Assembly: GCA_023138875.1 (NCBI GenBank)
Contig: JAGLOO010000030.1
Span: forward strand, 124,001 to 188,000
Source: Bacteroidales bacterium
Lineage (GTDB): Bacteria; Bacteroidota; Bacteroidia; Bacteroidales; GCA-2748055
Reading direction: 5' to 3'
Length of the DNA: 64,000 nt
How positions within the stretch are numbered: the first letter of the stretch is position 1; every line of letters begins with the position of its first letter. The translations under genes and the position numbers were made by a program. This document shows, one piece after another, positions 28,517 through 36,795 of this stretch. The notes below the pieces were generated by a model. The model had not been told where the DNA came from. It saw nothing but the letters and a program-made list of their open reading frames with translations, and ran no database searches.

Positions 28517-29179
28517 ATGATTAAGGCTGTAATTTTTGATATGGACGGGATACTGATCGATTCGGAGCACTACTGGCAACGAACCGAGAAAACCCTGTTC
28601 CGCGAACTGGGCATTGAGCTCACCGATGAACTGCTTGTACAGACCAGGGGACTGAGGACCGAGGAGATGGTGAAGCACTGGGGCAATCGTTTCCACCTGA
28701 ATTCGGTAACCCCCGAAGAACTGATGCAGCGTTATGACGACCGGATGGTGGAAACCATGCAGGCCGATGTGCCACTGATGGACGGCGCCAGGGAAGCCAT
28801 CATGTTCTTTCACGACCGGCAGATCCCCATTGCCCTGGCCACCTGTTCCACAACTGCCCATATCGATGCTGCCATGGGAAAACATAACCTGAAAAAATAC
28901 TTCAACCATGTAGTCTCGGCTGCCCATCAAATGCCGGGCAAACCCCACCCTGAGGTCTACCTCAAAACCGCAGCCCTGCTGAATATCGATCCCACCTGTT
29001 GTCTGGCCATCGAGGACTCCTTTTTCGGTGTGATTGCTGCAAAAGCAGCCCGGATGAAGGTAATAGCTATGCCCGACAAAACCGAATATGATCAGTCGCG
29101 TTTTTGCGCTGCAGATTTAAAGATCAGGTCATTGCGTGAAATAAACGACGAGGCATTCGATATGCTTCAGAAGATATGA
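28517..29179 (+). CDS. HAD-superfamily phosphatase/phosphomutase (HxpB/PgmB-like)
   Basis: A 220-aa haloacid dehalogenase-type enzyme, subfamily IA. Motif I is FDMDGILIDSE (nucleophile Asp and acid/base Asp), motif II is LATCSTT, the motif III Lys is in GKPHPEVYLK, and motif IV is AIEDSFFGVIAAKAA. It resembles hexitol/2-deoxyglucose-6-phosphatases and beta-phosphoglucomutase. It starts 2 bp after thrA and overlaps the thrB start in an ATGATAA arrangement, so it is translated with the threonine genes. A role in threonine metabolism is not established; sugar-phosphate clean-up is equally possible. Confidence 0.85.
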   Translation: MIKAVIFDMDGILIDSEHYWQRTEKTLFRELGIELTDELLVQTRGLRTEEMVKHWGNRFHLNSVTPEELMQRYDDRMVETMQADVPLMDGAREAIMFFHDRQIPIALATCSTTAHIDAAMGKHNLKKYFNHVVSAAHQMPGKPHPEVYLKTAALLNIDPTCCLAIEDSFFGVIAAKAARMKVIAMPDKTEYDQSRFCAADLKIRSLREINDEAFDMLQKI

Positions 29180-30102
29180 TAAAAGATGAAGTAAAAGTAT
29201 TCGGACCTGCAACCGTCTCCAACGTGGGACCGGGATTTGACCTGATGGGATTTGCACTGGAGGCGCCTGGTGATGAAATGATCATCCGGAGGAACGGGAC
29301 AGGCTCGCTGGTACTGGTGGATGAATCGGGATGCAATCTACCCCTGGATCCTGCAAAGAATGTGGCCGCCGTGGCAGCAGCATCGTTGCTGGATGAGCTT
29401 GAAACCCATGAGGGATTTGACCTGGTGTTTACCAGGAAGATCAATCCGGGTAGCGGAGTGGGATCCAGTGCTGCCAGCTGTGTGGCTGCTGTAGTCGGGA
29501 TCAATGAGCTCCTCGGAAATCCCTTTGAAACCGCTGCACTCATCCCCTATGCCATGGAGGGAGAGAAGATCGCCAGTGGTGCCACCCATGCCGATAACAT
29601 TGCCCCGGCCCTGTTGGGAGGCATTACCCTGATCAGGGGATACGATCCACTGGACATCAAACACATTCCATACCCGGCCGACCTGTGGTGTGCCATTGTA
29701 CATCCCGGCCTGGAGATCAAAACCAGGGAGAGCAGGAAACTGATCCCCACCGAGGTGCCGCTCAAAACGGCCCTGCAACAGTGCGGAAACCTGGCCGGAT
29801 TGGTAGCAGGCCTGACCACAGCAGATTACGCACTGATCAGCCGGTCCATCATTGATGTGTTTGCAGAACCTTACCGCACAGGGCAGCTGCCGGATTTTGA
29901 AGTGCTCAGAAAATCGGCCCTTGATACAGGGTCGCTGGGGACCGGACTTTCGGGATCCGGACCCTCCGTTTTCAGCCTCTGCAGGGGTGAGGATATGGCA
30001 ACAACTGTGGGCGAAGTGATGAAAAAGCATTTTACAGAAAGGAGTATTGAAAGCGAGGTTTACGTTTCAAGGATTAGCCAGGCAGGTTGCAGAATAATAT
30101 AA
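29176..30102 (+). CDS. thrB: Homoserine kinase
   Basis: A 308-aa GHMP-family kinase that phosphorylates homoserine with ATP. The N-terminal VFGPATVSNVGPGFDLMGFA and the ATP-binding PGSGVGSSAASCVAAVVG are diagnostic; LGTGLSGSGPSVFSL near the C-terminus is the third GHMP motif. Its ATG overlaps the end of the HAD gene by 4 bp and thrC follows after 1 bp, so the three are probably translationally coupled. Confidence 0.96.
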   Translation: MIKDEVKVFGPATVSNVGPGFDLMGFALEAPGDEMIIRRNGTGSLVLVDESGCNLPLDPAKNVAAVAAASLLDELETHEGFDLVFTRKINPGSGVGSSAASCVAAVVGINELLGNPFETAALIPYAMEGEKIASGATHADNIAPALLGGITLIRGYDPLDIKHIPYPADLWCAIVHPGLEIKTRESRKLIPTEVPLKTALQQCGNLAGLVAGLTTADYALISRSIIDVFAEPYRTGQLPDFEVLRKSALDTGSLGTGLSGSGPSVFSLCRGEDMATTVGEVMKKHFTERSIESEVYVSRISQAGCRII

Positions 30103-30103
30103 T

Positions 30104-31417
30104 ATGGATTACTACAGCACCAGAAACAGAGCACTTAAATTCGGATTAAAGGAAGCCCTTATGAAGGGACTTGCACCCGACGGGGGACTCTTCATGCCTT
30201 CGCGTATTCCCATCCTTTCCAGGGGTGGACTGGAGGAACTTCGGGAGATGAACCTCACACAGATCGCCCTTAAACTATCGGAATTACTGTTCGGTGAGGA
30301 TATCCCCGGTGAAGATCTTAAAGCAATTGTAGAAGGCGCAGTCAATTTTGACACCCCGCTGGTGAAGGTGGAGGAAGGGATCTATGCACTGGAGCTGTTC
30401 CATGGGCCTACCCTGGCCTTTAAGGATGTGGGTGCACGGTTCCTGGCCAGGCTGCTGGGACACTTTACCCGCGATATGAAAGAGGATATCCATGTACTGG
30501 TAGCCACATCGGGCGATACAGGCAGTGCCGTGGCCAACGGTTTTCTGGGTGTACCGGGAGTAAAAGTGCATGTGCTCTATCCGTCGGGATTGGTGAGTCC
30601 GCTCCAGGAGAAACAATTTACAACCCTGGGAGAGAACATCTCTGCCGTGGAGGTGAAAGGTACATTCGACGATTGCCAGAAATTGGTGAAGGAGGCATTC
30701 ATGGACCAGGAACTAGCCGGCCAGATAACCCTCACCTCGGCCAACTCCATCAACCTGGCACGGTTCCTGCCACAGGCATTCTATTATTTCAGGGCATGGG
30801 CCCAGATGGATCCTGAGACCCGGACGGATCCGGAAACACAGCTTTTCTTTTCAGTTCCCAGCGGGAACTATGGGAATATGACGGCGGGACTGGTGGCACG
30901 GGAGATGGGATTACCCGTTCATACATTCCTGTCTGCCAACAATATTAACGATGTCGTTCCGGTCTACCTGCTCACCGGGAAATTTAAACCAAGACCCTCC
31001 ACCGCCACCATCGCCAATGCCATGGATGTTGGTGATCCCAGCAACTTCGACCGGATCCTGGACCTGTTCGACCATAAACACAAATGGATCACAACCCATA
31101 TGCAGGGTTTCAGTTACTCAGACCATGAGATCCGGGAAATCATCAGCAGGGTATACAGGAAAACCGGTTATCTCTGCGATCCTCATGGAGCCACCGGCTA
31201 CCAGGCCGCCCGCACTTTCATGGACGACCACCCCGGGTACACCGGTATTTTCCTCGAAACCGCCCACCCGGCCAAGTTTAAGGAAAGCGTGGAAGAAGTT
31301 ACAGGCAAACCGGTGGAGATCCCCGAACGACTGGCCGTCTTCGCCGACCGCGAAAAAACATCCACCCCCCTTAAGCCCGCCTACAGGGATTTTAAGTCTT
31401 ACCTGCTCAATCAGTAA
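30104..31417 (+). CDS. thrC: Threonine synthase
   Basis: A 437-aa PLP enzyme that converts O-phosphohomoserine to threonine. The PLP Lys lies in PTLAFKDVGARFLARLL; the phosphate-binding VATSGDTGSAVANGF and the serine-rich SANSINLARFLPQ are family motifs. The N-terminal YYSTRNRALKFGLKEALMKG with LAPDGGLFMP is typical. It is the last gene of the fabD-thrA-HAD-thrB-thrC run and converges with the AMP ligase gene on the other strand, only 12 bp away. Confidence 0.96.
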   Translation: MDYYSTRNRALKFGLKEALMKGLAPDGGLFMPSRIPILSRGGLEELREMNLTQIALKLSELLFGEDIPGEDLKAIVEGAVNFDTPLVKVEEGIYALELFHGPTLAFKDVGARFLARLLGHFTRDMKEDIHVLVATSGDTGSAVANGFLGVPGVKVHVLYPSGLVSPLQEKQFTTLGENISAVEVKGTFDDCQKLVKEAFMDQELAGQITLTSANSINLARFLPQAFYYFRAWAQMDPETRTDPETQLFFSVPSGNYGNMTAGLVAREMGLPVHTFLSANNINDVVPVYLLTGKFKPRPSTATIANAMDVGDPSNFDRILDLFDHKHKWITTHMQGFSYSDHEIREIISRVYRKTGYLCDPHGATGYQAARTFMDDHPGYTGIFLETAHPAKFKESVEEVTGKPVEIPERLAVFADREKTSTPLKPAYRDFKSYLLNQ

Positions 31418-31429
31418 AAGAACTGCTTG

Positions 31430-32899
31430 TTAAGCTTTTTTTATCTTTTTCCCCGTCGCCGCAATTTCTATTGTCTTGCTGAATTGAATGACCTGTGGTA
31501 CTTTTTCCGGAGCAAGCTTTTCAGCACAGAATCGTTTAATTGATGACTCATCAGTTCCCGGATCACTCATGTCTGACAGAACGATAACTGCCTTCAGGGC
31601 TTCTCCCAGGATTTCGTCAAAAATGCCTGAAATAGAACAGTCCACAACTCCCGGCAAGGATACAATTACCTCTTCTATCTCTTTTGGGCTGATCCTTCTT
31701 CCTCCGACTTTTATAATCTCTTTCTTTCTTGCGGTTAGATAAAAAAATCCATCCACATCTCTGTAAGCAAGATCACCGGTGTGCAACCACCCATTTTGCA
31801 GAGCTTTCTTAGAGTCTTCTTCATCACCCAGGTAACCCTTCATAATATTATCTCCCTTCGCCACCAATTCTCCAACAATATCTGGTTCCTGAATGATCTT
31901 CCCGGACTCATCGATAATTTTAAGTTGAACGCCTGGAATAGCTTTGCCCATTGAACCCATCTTATCAGTAACCTTATCAGGTGGAAGGAAAGAAAGTCTG
32001 GCTGTTGCTTCAGTTTGTCCGTACATCACATAAAAATCAGTATCCGGAAAATGCCGCACAAATTCTTCGATGAAGACATTATGCAACTTTCCACCTGCCT
32101 GGGTCACATACCTGAGGTTGGGGAATGTTGTAGTCTTAAATGATTTTGACTTTCGAAGCAAAACCTGGAAATGACTGGGAACTCCTGCAAAGCCTGTGCA
32201 GCCATAATTTTTCAGATCATTGATGACAGATCCGATAAACATGAAGTTGTTGTTAAAGACAATACTTCCACCCACCTTCATATGAGTATGCAGCAACGAA
32301 AGCCCGTAACAATAGTAAAAGGGCAGGACTATTTCAATCACATCATCTCCGGTCAAGTGAAGATAATTAATGATTGAGTCCGTATTGGCAATGATGTTCT
32401 TATGGGTGATCATCACTCCCTTGGGTTCTCCGGTGGACCCCGAAGTGAAAATGATCTCAGCCAATCTGTTTTGATCAAATCCTTCATCCTCAAAGGTGTG
32501 GATAGAAAACCCGTTTTTCCCATTTAATACTTCAGGAATATCATAATATACATTTTTGATGATATCCCATTTGGTGTCTCCCGGTTTGCAGGCGATAAAT
32601 GCAATCTTTGTTTCACATAACTCAACAACATAGGAAAGGTTATGATCCTCAATGGAAGGATTCAAAGGCACACATACATTTCCGGATTTCATGATAGCCA
32701 GATAGGCAATCAGAAAAAAGCCTGAATTGGGACTGATCAGAACAATGTTATTGTTTTGCCCATGCGTTTCTTTCAGGTAACGAGCAAGTTTCAGTGATTT
32801 CTGGTTCAGTTCTGAATATGACATTTGTTCCTTGTTCCCAAGCAAAATGTCCTTATAAAGAAACCCGGACTCTCCAAGAAGATAATCAAAAACGTTCAT
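31430..32899 (-). CDS. AMP-forming acyl/aminoacyl ligase
   Basis: A 489-aa member of the ANL (acyl-CoA synthetase/NRPS adenylation) superfamily. The P-loop-like motif is IIFTSGSTGEPKGVMITHKN, then YGQTEATARLS, GWLHTGDLAYRDVDGFFYL and, at the C-terminus, the catalytic Lys region AATGKKIKK. It should activate a carboxylic acid as the acyl-AMP. With an acyl carrier protein, a NadE-like enzyme and sugar genes on the same strand, it most likely loads the ACP with a group used to decorate a sugar. The substrate pocket cannot be decoded by eye. It is 17 bp after the NadE-like gene. Confidence 0.85.
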   Translation of the reverse strand: MNVFDYLLGESGFLYKDILLGNKEQMSYSELNQKSLKLARYLKETHGQNNNIVLISPNSGFFLIAYLAIMKSGNVCVPLNPSIEDHNLSYVVELCETKIAFIACKPGDTKWDIIKNVYYDIPEVLNGKNGFSIHTFEDEGFDQNRLAEIIFTSGSTGEPKGVMITHKNIIANTDSIINYLHLTGDDVIEIVLPFYYCYGLSLLHTHMKVGGSIVFNNNFMFIGSVINDLKNYGCTGFAGVPSHFQVLLRKSKSFKTTTFPNLRYVTQAGGKLHNVFIEEFVRHFPDTDFYVMYGQTEATARLSFLPPDKVTDKMGSMGKAIPGVQLKIIDESGKIIQEPDIVGELVAKGDNIMKGYLGDEEDSKKALQNGWLHTGDLAYRDVDGFFYLTARKKEIIKVGGRRISPKEIEEVIVSLPGVVDCSISGIFDEILGEALKAVIVLSDMSDPGTDESSIKRFCAEKLAPEKVPQVIQFSKTIEIAATGKKIKKA

Positions 32900-32916
32900 A
32901 GTCTGTTTTAAAGTAA

Positions 32917-33906
32917 TCAGATGAAATCATAATCATTAATTGCCTGCATCCTTAAATATGATGTAGTGTCGCTTTTCCTTTCAAAATTCCTGTATATCAT
33001 TGAAATCACTTCACCAGTCATATCCAGTACCTTTCCAACCTCGGCAGGATTATGATTGTTCTCATAACCATACCATAAAAGATCAAGCTGCTCAAAAGGA
33101 AACTGGTAAAAGAACTCTTCCTGGGTTTGTTCAGCGCTGTAAGTATCTGTTGTGGGTACCCTTTCAATGATCTCCCTGGGTATGTCCAGGTATTCAGCAA
33201 CCTGATATACCTGAGTCTTATACAATTTACCAATGGGAAAAACATCACTTCCACCATCGCCGAATTTTACGAAAAAGCCCTGTTCCACTTCATGTTTATT
33301 TGGAGTTCCTATCACCGCATAATGCATTCTTTCAGCATGATAATAGAGAAAAGACATGCGGGCTCTCTGTTTAAAGTTTGATGCTGCGATAATAGTCCTC
33401 ATCTGCTTTGTGGGCAAACGTTTGATAATCTCAGAGCCGTCAGGCTTCACCACCGTCAGGTGAAAAACCGGAGGCAATTTGGAACCGGGATTACTCTGTT
33501 TGATACCGATCTTCATTTTATGGGATGAAGGGTCATATTCAGGGATAATATCTTTGACTGCCTGGTCCCGTCTCTCGTAGCACTTATAGCCATCCAGGGC
33601 ACCGGTAATATCTTCTACGATGGTCTGCACCTTGAACTGATTGGCCAGATTATTGGCCAGTTCCCGGCTATCAGGGCTGGAATCCTTTTCAGGCATCATA
33701 ACTCCCAGGATGTTTTCTGCACCCAGTGCCCGGACTGCCAGGGCCATTGTAACAGAAGAGTCGATTCCTCCACTTATTCCAATGACACCTCCATATCTTC
33801 GGAGTTTTCCTGTCACATCTTTTCTAAGCCTATCGGTGATTTTTTCGACCAGTTTCTCAACATCATCAATTTTCAGTATATCCTTATGAAATGCCGGAGT
33901 ACTCAT
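32917..33906 (-). CDS. NadE-like ATP pyrophosphatase (NAD+ synthase family)
   Basis: A 329-aa N-type ATP pyrophosphatase. The PP-loop is IGISGGIDSSVTMALAVR; further family parts are AERMHYAVIGTPNKHEVEQG, FVKFGDGGSDVFPIGKLYKTQ and VPTTDTYSAEQTQEEFFY. There is no glutaminase domain, so an NH3-dependent or special amide-forming reaction is implied. It resembles NAD synthase, but its place between an ACP and an AMP ligase in an AT-rich polysaccharide region suggests it may amidate a carrier-bound or sugar carboxylate instead of making NAD. Housekeeping NAD synthesis remains possible; both readings are inference. Confidence 0.8.
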   Translation of the reverse strand: MSTPAFHKDILKIDDVEKLVEKITDRLRKDVTGKLRRYGGVIGISGGIDSSVTMALAVRALGAENILGVMMPEKDSSPDSRELANNLANQFKVQTIVEDITGALDGYKCYERRDQAVKDIIPEYDPSSHKMKIGIKQSNPGSKLPPVFHLTVVKPDGSEIIKRLPTKQMRTIIAASNFKQRARMSFLYYHAERMHYAVIGTPNKHEVEQGFFVKFGDGGSDVFPIGKLYKTQVYQVAEYLDIPREIIERVPTTDTYSAEQTQEEFFYQFPFEQLDLLWYGYENNHNPAEVGKVLDMTGEVISMIYRNFERKSDTTSYLRMQAINDYDFI

Positions 33907-33908
33907 TG

Positions 33909-34127
33909 CTAATTAATATTTGTGAATGACTTATCATATGTTACGGGACATTTTATCCGCATTGAAGTCTCTCTGAAGGAACTGTTCCCCGAAATGAAAA
34001 GGTCCATTAGAATCTGAGTAGATAGAATCCCGGCAACAGCCATGTTATTATTCTCTGTGATGGTTTTACCTGATATCATCAGGCTGAACAAAATTACTAT
34101 GAGGATTATATATACCGGAAATACCAC
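33909..34127 (-). CDS. Small predicted membrane protein, unknown
   Basis: A 72-aa ORF that fits exactly between the ACP gene (11 bp away) and the NadE-like gene (2 bp away). It starts with a hydrophobic helix (VYIILIVILFSLMISG, about 5-21); the rest is short and without recognised motifs. The tight spacing on both sides argues for a real gene, but the codon use is AT-rich and no family is recognised, so it could also be a decayed remnant. Confidence 0.4.
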   Translation of the reverse strand: MVFPVYIILIVILFSLMISGKTITENNNMAVAGILSTQILMDLFISGNSSFRETSMRIKCPVTYDKSFTNIN

Positions 34128-34138
34128 ACATCTCCACC

Positions 34139-34411
34139 TTATTGAACTACGGTGGAGTTCTTTCTGAGCACAAATGCAGTAATCGCGTCGATGGATTCGA
34201 AGTTCTCTTCTATAAGATCTTCATCATCAGTAACAATCTGATAATTCTCCTCCAGGAAATCCAGCAACAATACAAATCCCATGGAATCAAAAATACCCTC
34301 CACAAATAACATTGTATCTGAAGTAAGACTTTTGATCTCCTTGAAGGTATTCTCCTTTACATAAGCAAATAATTCTTTTTGTAGATTTCCTGTATTCTCC
34401 ATAACATTCAA
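34139..34411 (-). CDS. Acyl carrier protein
   Basis: A 90-aa carrier protein. The phosphopantetheine Ser lies in GIFDSMGFVLLLDFLEENY, with Met after the Ser where Leu is usual. The acidic helix and overall length fit the ACP fold, as does TDDEDLIEENFESIDAITAFV near the C-terminus. Translation may begin at Met4 (34402). It would carry a thioester made by the AMP ligase three genes downstream. It is distinct from a fatty-acid AcpP and is best seen as a pathway-specific carrier. Confidence 0.85.
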   Translation of the reverse strand: MNVMENTGNLQKELFAYVKENTFKEIKSLTSDTMLFVEGIFDSMGFVLLLDFLEENYQIVTDDEDLIEENFESIDAITAFVLRKNSTVVQ

Positions 34412-34705
34412 TTAAGACATTATAATCAAACTCCCTGGAATTCAACCCAACAGATTTTTTAAGTATCTGTTTATGAGTATTTTGTGAATATTCGCATTGC
34501 TCCCGGATTGTAGTATTAAATTAACAATTCCTGGAAAGCATTCTATACTATTTTGACCAATCCAAGAATTGCATTGAGAAATGTAGTAGTCGACTCCATA
34601 AAGTGATAATGTTCAAAATAGGGAACAAGGATTATGAGGGAATTGCAGTAATTTAGTGTTGAATGCCGGAACATCTGTGATAAACTTTTATCAATAAGCA
34701 CACAA
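34412..34705. other. AT-rich gap before the ACP cassette
   Basis: About 290 bp without a supported gene. A 7-bp stem (AACAGAT at 34449-34455 with ATCTGTT at 34465-34471) lies about 40 bp upstream of the acyl carrier protein start. The gap separates the cap genes and SGNH-like gene from the ACP cassette and may contain an independent promoter, but no convincing box was seen. Confidence 0.4.
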
Positions 34706-35530
34706 TTATTTCAGTTCTTCTGCAAGAAAAGCTATCATATTGTAAGCCACAATTCTTGCGCCAAAATCATTGAGGTGTCCAAGATCGCTTGTATAGAAAT
34801 CAGGCATGCATGGATATTCACCTCCTTTGTACTTATAAGTTTGAGTCGATCCATCCGGAAGTGTGGTCTCAACACCAGCTAAATCAAATACCGGAAAAAC
34901 ACCTGAAAACTCGTTTATAAGCCTTTCATTAAATTCATTTCTTTTGATATTTTCCAGAACACCTGAAGGTTGTCTGCTTAATATTTTTTTTGCTGTAGCT
35001 TTGATTCCTTTTTGTACGCCTGTCATTGGCACAGTGACCAATATAATATTGCAATTGGAAAAATTATCCTTGAGATAGAGCATCTTCTCCTTATAGTAAT
35101 CAAAGACAACATCAACATCAGATGATCCCGTAATATCAACATAGCAAAATTTAAAGAATGCTACTGATGTGCTGTCTCCCGGGATGCTTTCGACCTGAGA
35201 TACAAAATCGTCAATTTTTGAGTTTGGATCTCCATTCTTACCAACCCTGAAATGAACAAACGGCGCGTTAACGTTTTCTGCAAAATCCCTTGTTTCAACT
35301 CTATCCAGCTGAACTCCCGTCTCCTGCTCCCACTGTTCAATTCCACTTATAATGTTAAATCCTACTGACTGGTGTCCAAAATAGATCTTATGACTGGATA
35401 GTTCCTGGAGAAGTGCGCCAACATCTTCATTGTCGCCTCCGTACATTTTGTGAAATTCATTCATATCGATTTGATAATTATTACAACTGGCAACTAATAG
35501 GATACTAATGATATATACAAGACGTCTCAT
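34706..35530 (-). CDS. SGNH-like lipoprotein with GHQS motif
   Basis: A 274-aa lipoprotein (start at the ATG at 35530, lipid Cys16 in LLVASCNN). The candidate catalytic residues follow SGNH order: Ser in IYFGHQSVGFNI (GHQS at 52-55, replacing the usual GDS) and the C-terminal pair Asp249/His252 in SDLGHLNDFGARIVAYNM. Between them, FFKFCYVDITG and IILVTVPMTG match core strands. It may be a periplasmic or surface esterase or acetyl-transfer enzyme acting on glycan. It lies just downstream of capG on the same strand. A weak resemblance to the HTSHG domain of the 16-23 kb paralogues is noted in the findings. Confidence 0.65.
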   Translation of the reverse strand: MRRLVYIISILLVASCNNYQIDMNEFHKMYGGDNEDVGALLQELSSHKIYFGHQSVGFNIISGIEQWEQETGVQLDRVETRDFAENVNAPFVHFRVGKNGDPNSKIDDFVSQVESIPGDSTSVAFFKFCYVDITGSSDVDVVFDYYKEKMLYLKDNFSNCNIILVTVPMTGVQKGIKATAKKILSRQPSGVLENIKRNEFNERLINEFSGVFPVFDLAGVETTLPDGSTQTYKYKGGEYPCMPDFYTSDLGHLNDFGARIVAYNMIAFLAEELK

Positions 35531-35604
35531 GGTACTTAGGTTTTCAATATAAACAAAAATAACATTTTCCTGAAAATACACTAATATTAATCCTCAAGAA
35601 CTAG

Positions 35605-36738
35605 CTAGACTATCCCATGCCACAGATTACTCAATCCGGCATTGCCCTGTATTAACTTAAGAACCCGCCAGGAAGTATTAGTGATTTTGTAATCAGCAGG
35701 AAGATCAACATATGACCCTTTTTCATGTTCACCGATGACAAGTGCAATTGAATCCAGGACCCGTTGGGGCTCAAAACCTGTCAGGATAATGGTACCCGCG
35801 TCCTGAGCCTCCGGGCGTTCCATGGATTGCCTGATTGAAATGGCAGGGAATGAAAGCATTGCTGACTCTTCACTGATGGTTCCGCTATCGGAGATAGTGC
35901 AAAGCGCATTCATTTGCAGATGAACATAATCCGTGAAACCAAATGGTTTCAGATAACGGATATTTCGTTCCTCTGCCTCGAAACCATGATCCTCTAACCG
36001 CTTCCTGGTACGGGGATGTGTGGATACGATTACAGGGACTCCATATTCCGTTGTAAGACGGTTCAGGACGGTAATGATTTTTTTCAGGTTTCCTGGATTA
36101 TCAACATTTTCTTCCCGGTGGAAACTGGCGACAAAATAATTCTTCCCCTTTAGTTCTAATTCTTTAAGAATTGCAGAATTGGATATTTTGGGTCGGTAGT
36201 AATCCAGCACCTCTTTCATGGGAGATCCGGTTAAATAGATCCTTCGGTGAGGCAATCCTTCACTGATTAAATGCCTCCGTGCATGTTCAGTATATACAAG
36301 GTTGAAATCAGCAATGTGGTCAATGATGCGTCTGTTAAGTTCTTCCGGAACATTGAAATCGAAACTCCGGTTTCCTGCCTCCATATGGAACACCGGGATT
36401 TTGAGTCTTTTCGCCATATACGCGGCCAGACAGGAGTTGGTGTCACCCAGAACCAGTAGTGCGTCGGGCTGAACCTCTTTATATACCATTTCAGACTTTC
36501 GAAAGATATCTCCTACAGTAGCTCCCAGTGAAGATGTATCTGATTCCAGAAAATAATCCGGCTTCCTGAGTTCAAGATCTTGAAAAAAGATCTCATTCAA
36601 TTCATAATCATAATTCTGACCTGTGTGAACCAGGATATGCTCCAGTTTTTCGTCAAGCAATGAAATTACCCTTGATAACCGGATAATCTCAGGGCGGGTG
36701 CCCACTATAGTCATCACCTTCAACTGGGATTTATTCAT
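35605..36738 (-). CDS. capG: UDP-GlcNAc 2-epimerase, CapG/WbjD type
   Basis: A 377-aa non-hydrolysing UDP-N-acetylglucosamine 2-epimerase-family enzyme. Family motifs are MTIVGTRPEIIRLSRVI, HTGQNYDYELNEIFF, VLGDTNSCLAAYMAKRL, FHMEAGNRSFD, PEELNRRIIDHIADFNLVYTE and DSGTISEESAMLSFPAISIR. As third gene after capE and capF it should perform the last epimerisation to UDP-N-acetyl-L-fucosamine. The symbol is assigned from this context. Confidence 0.9.
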   Translation of the reverse strand: MNKSQLKVMTIVGTRPEIIRLSRVISLLDEKLEHILVHTGQNYDYELNEIFFQDLELRKPDYFLESDTSSLGATVGDIFRKSEMVYKEVQPDALLVLGDTNSCLAAYMAKRLKIPVFHMEAGNRSFDFNVPEELNRRIIDHIADFNLVYTEHARRHLISEGLPHRRIYLTGSPMKEVLDYYRPKISNSAILKELELKGKNYFVASFHREENVDNPGNLKKIITVLNRLTTEYGVPVIVSTHPRTRKRLEDHGFEAEERNIRYLKPFGFTDYVHLQMNALCTISDSGTISEESAMLSFPAISIRQSMERPEAQDAGTIILTGFEPQRVLDSIALVIGEHEKGSYVDLPADYKITNTSWRVLKLIQGNAGLSNLWHGIV

Positions 36739-36795
36739 GGTAACTGTTCTATATATAGATTCAAATTCATGCTCAGAAACTAGACGATGTATTTG

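Noticed and set aside
31400-31460. Rho-independent terminator between thrC and the AMP ligase gene
   Set aside because: T- and A-runs exist, but they are coding (Lys-rich C-terminus of the ligase) and no GC-rich stem precedes them.
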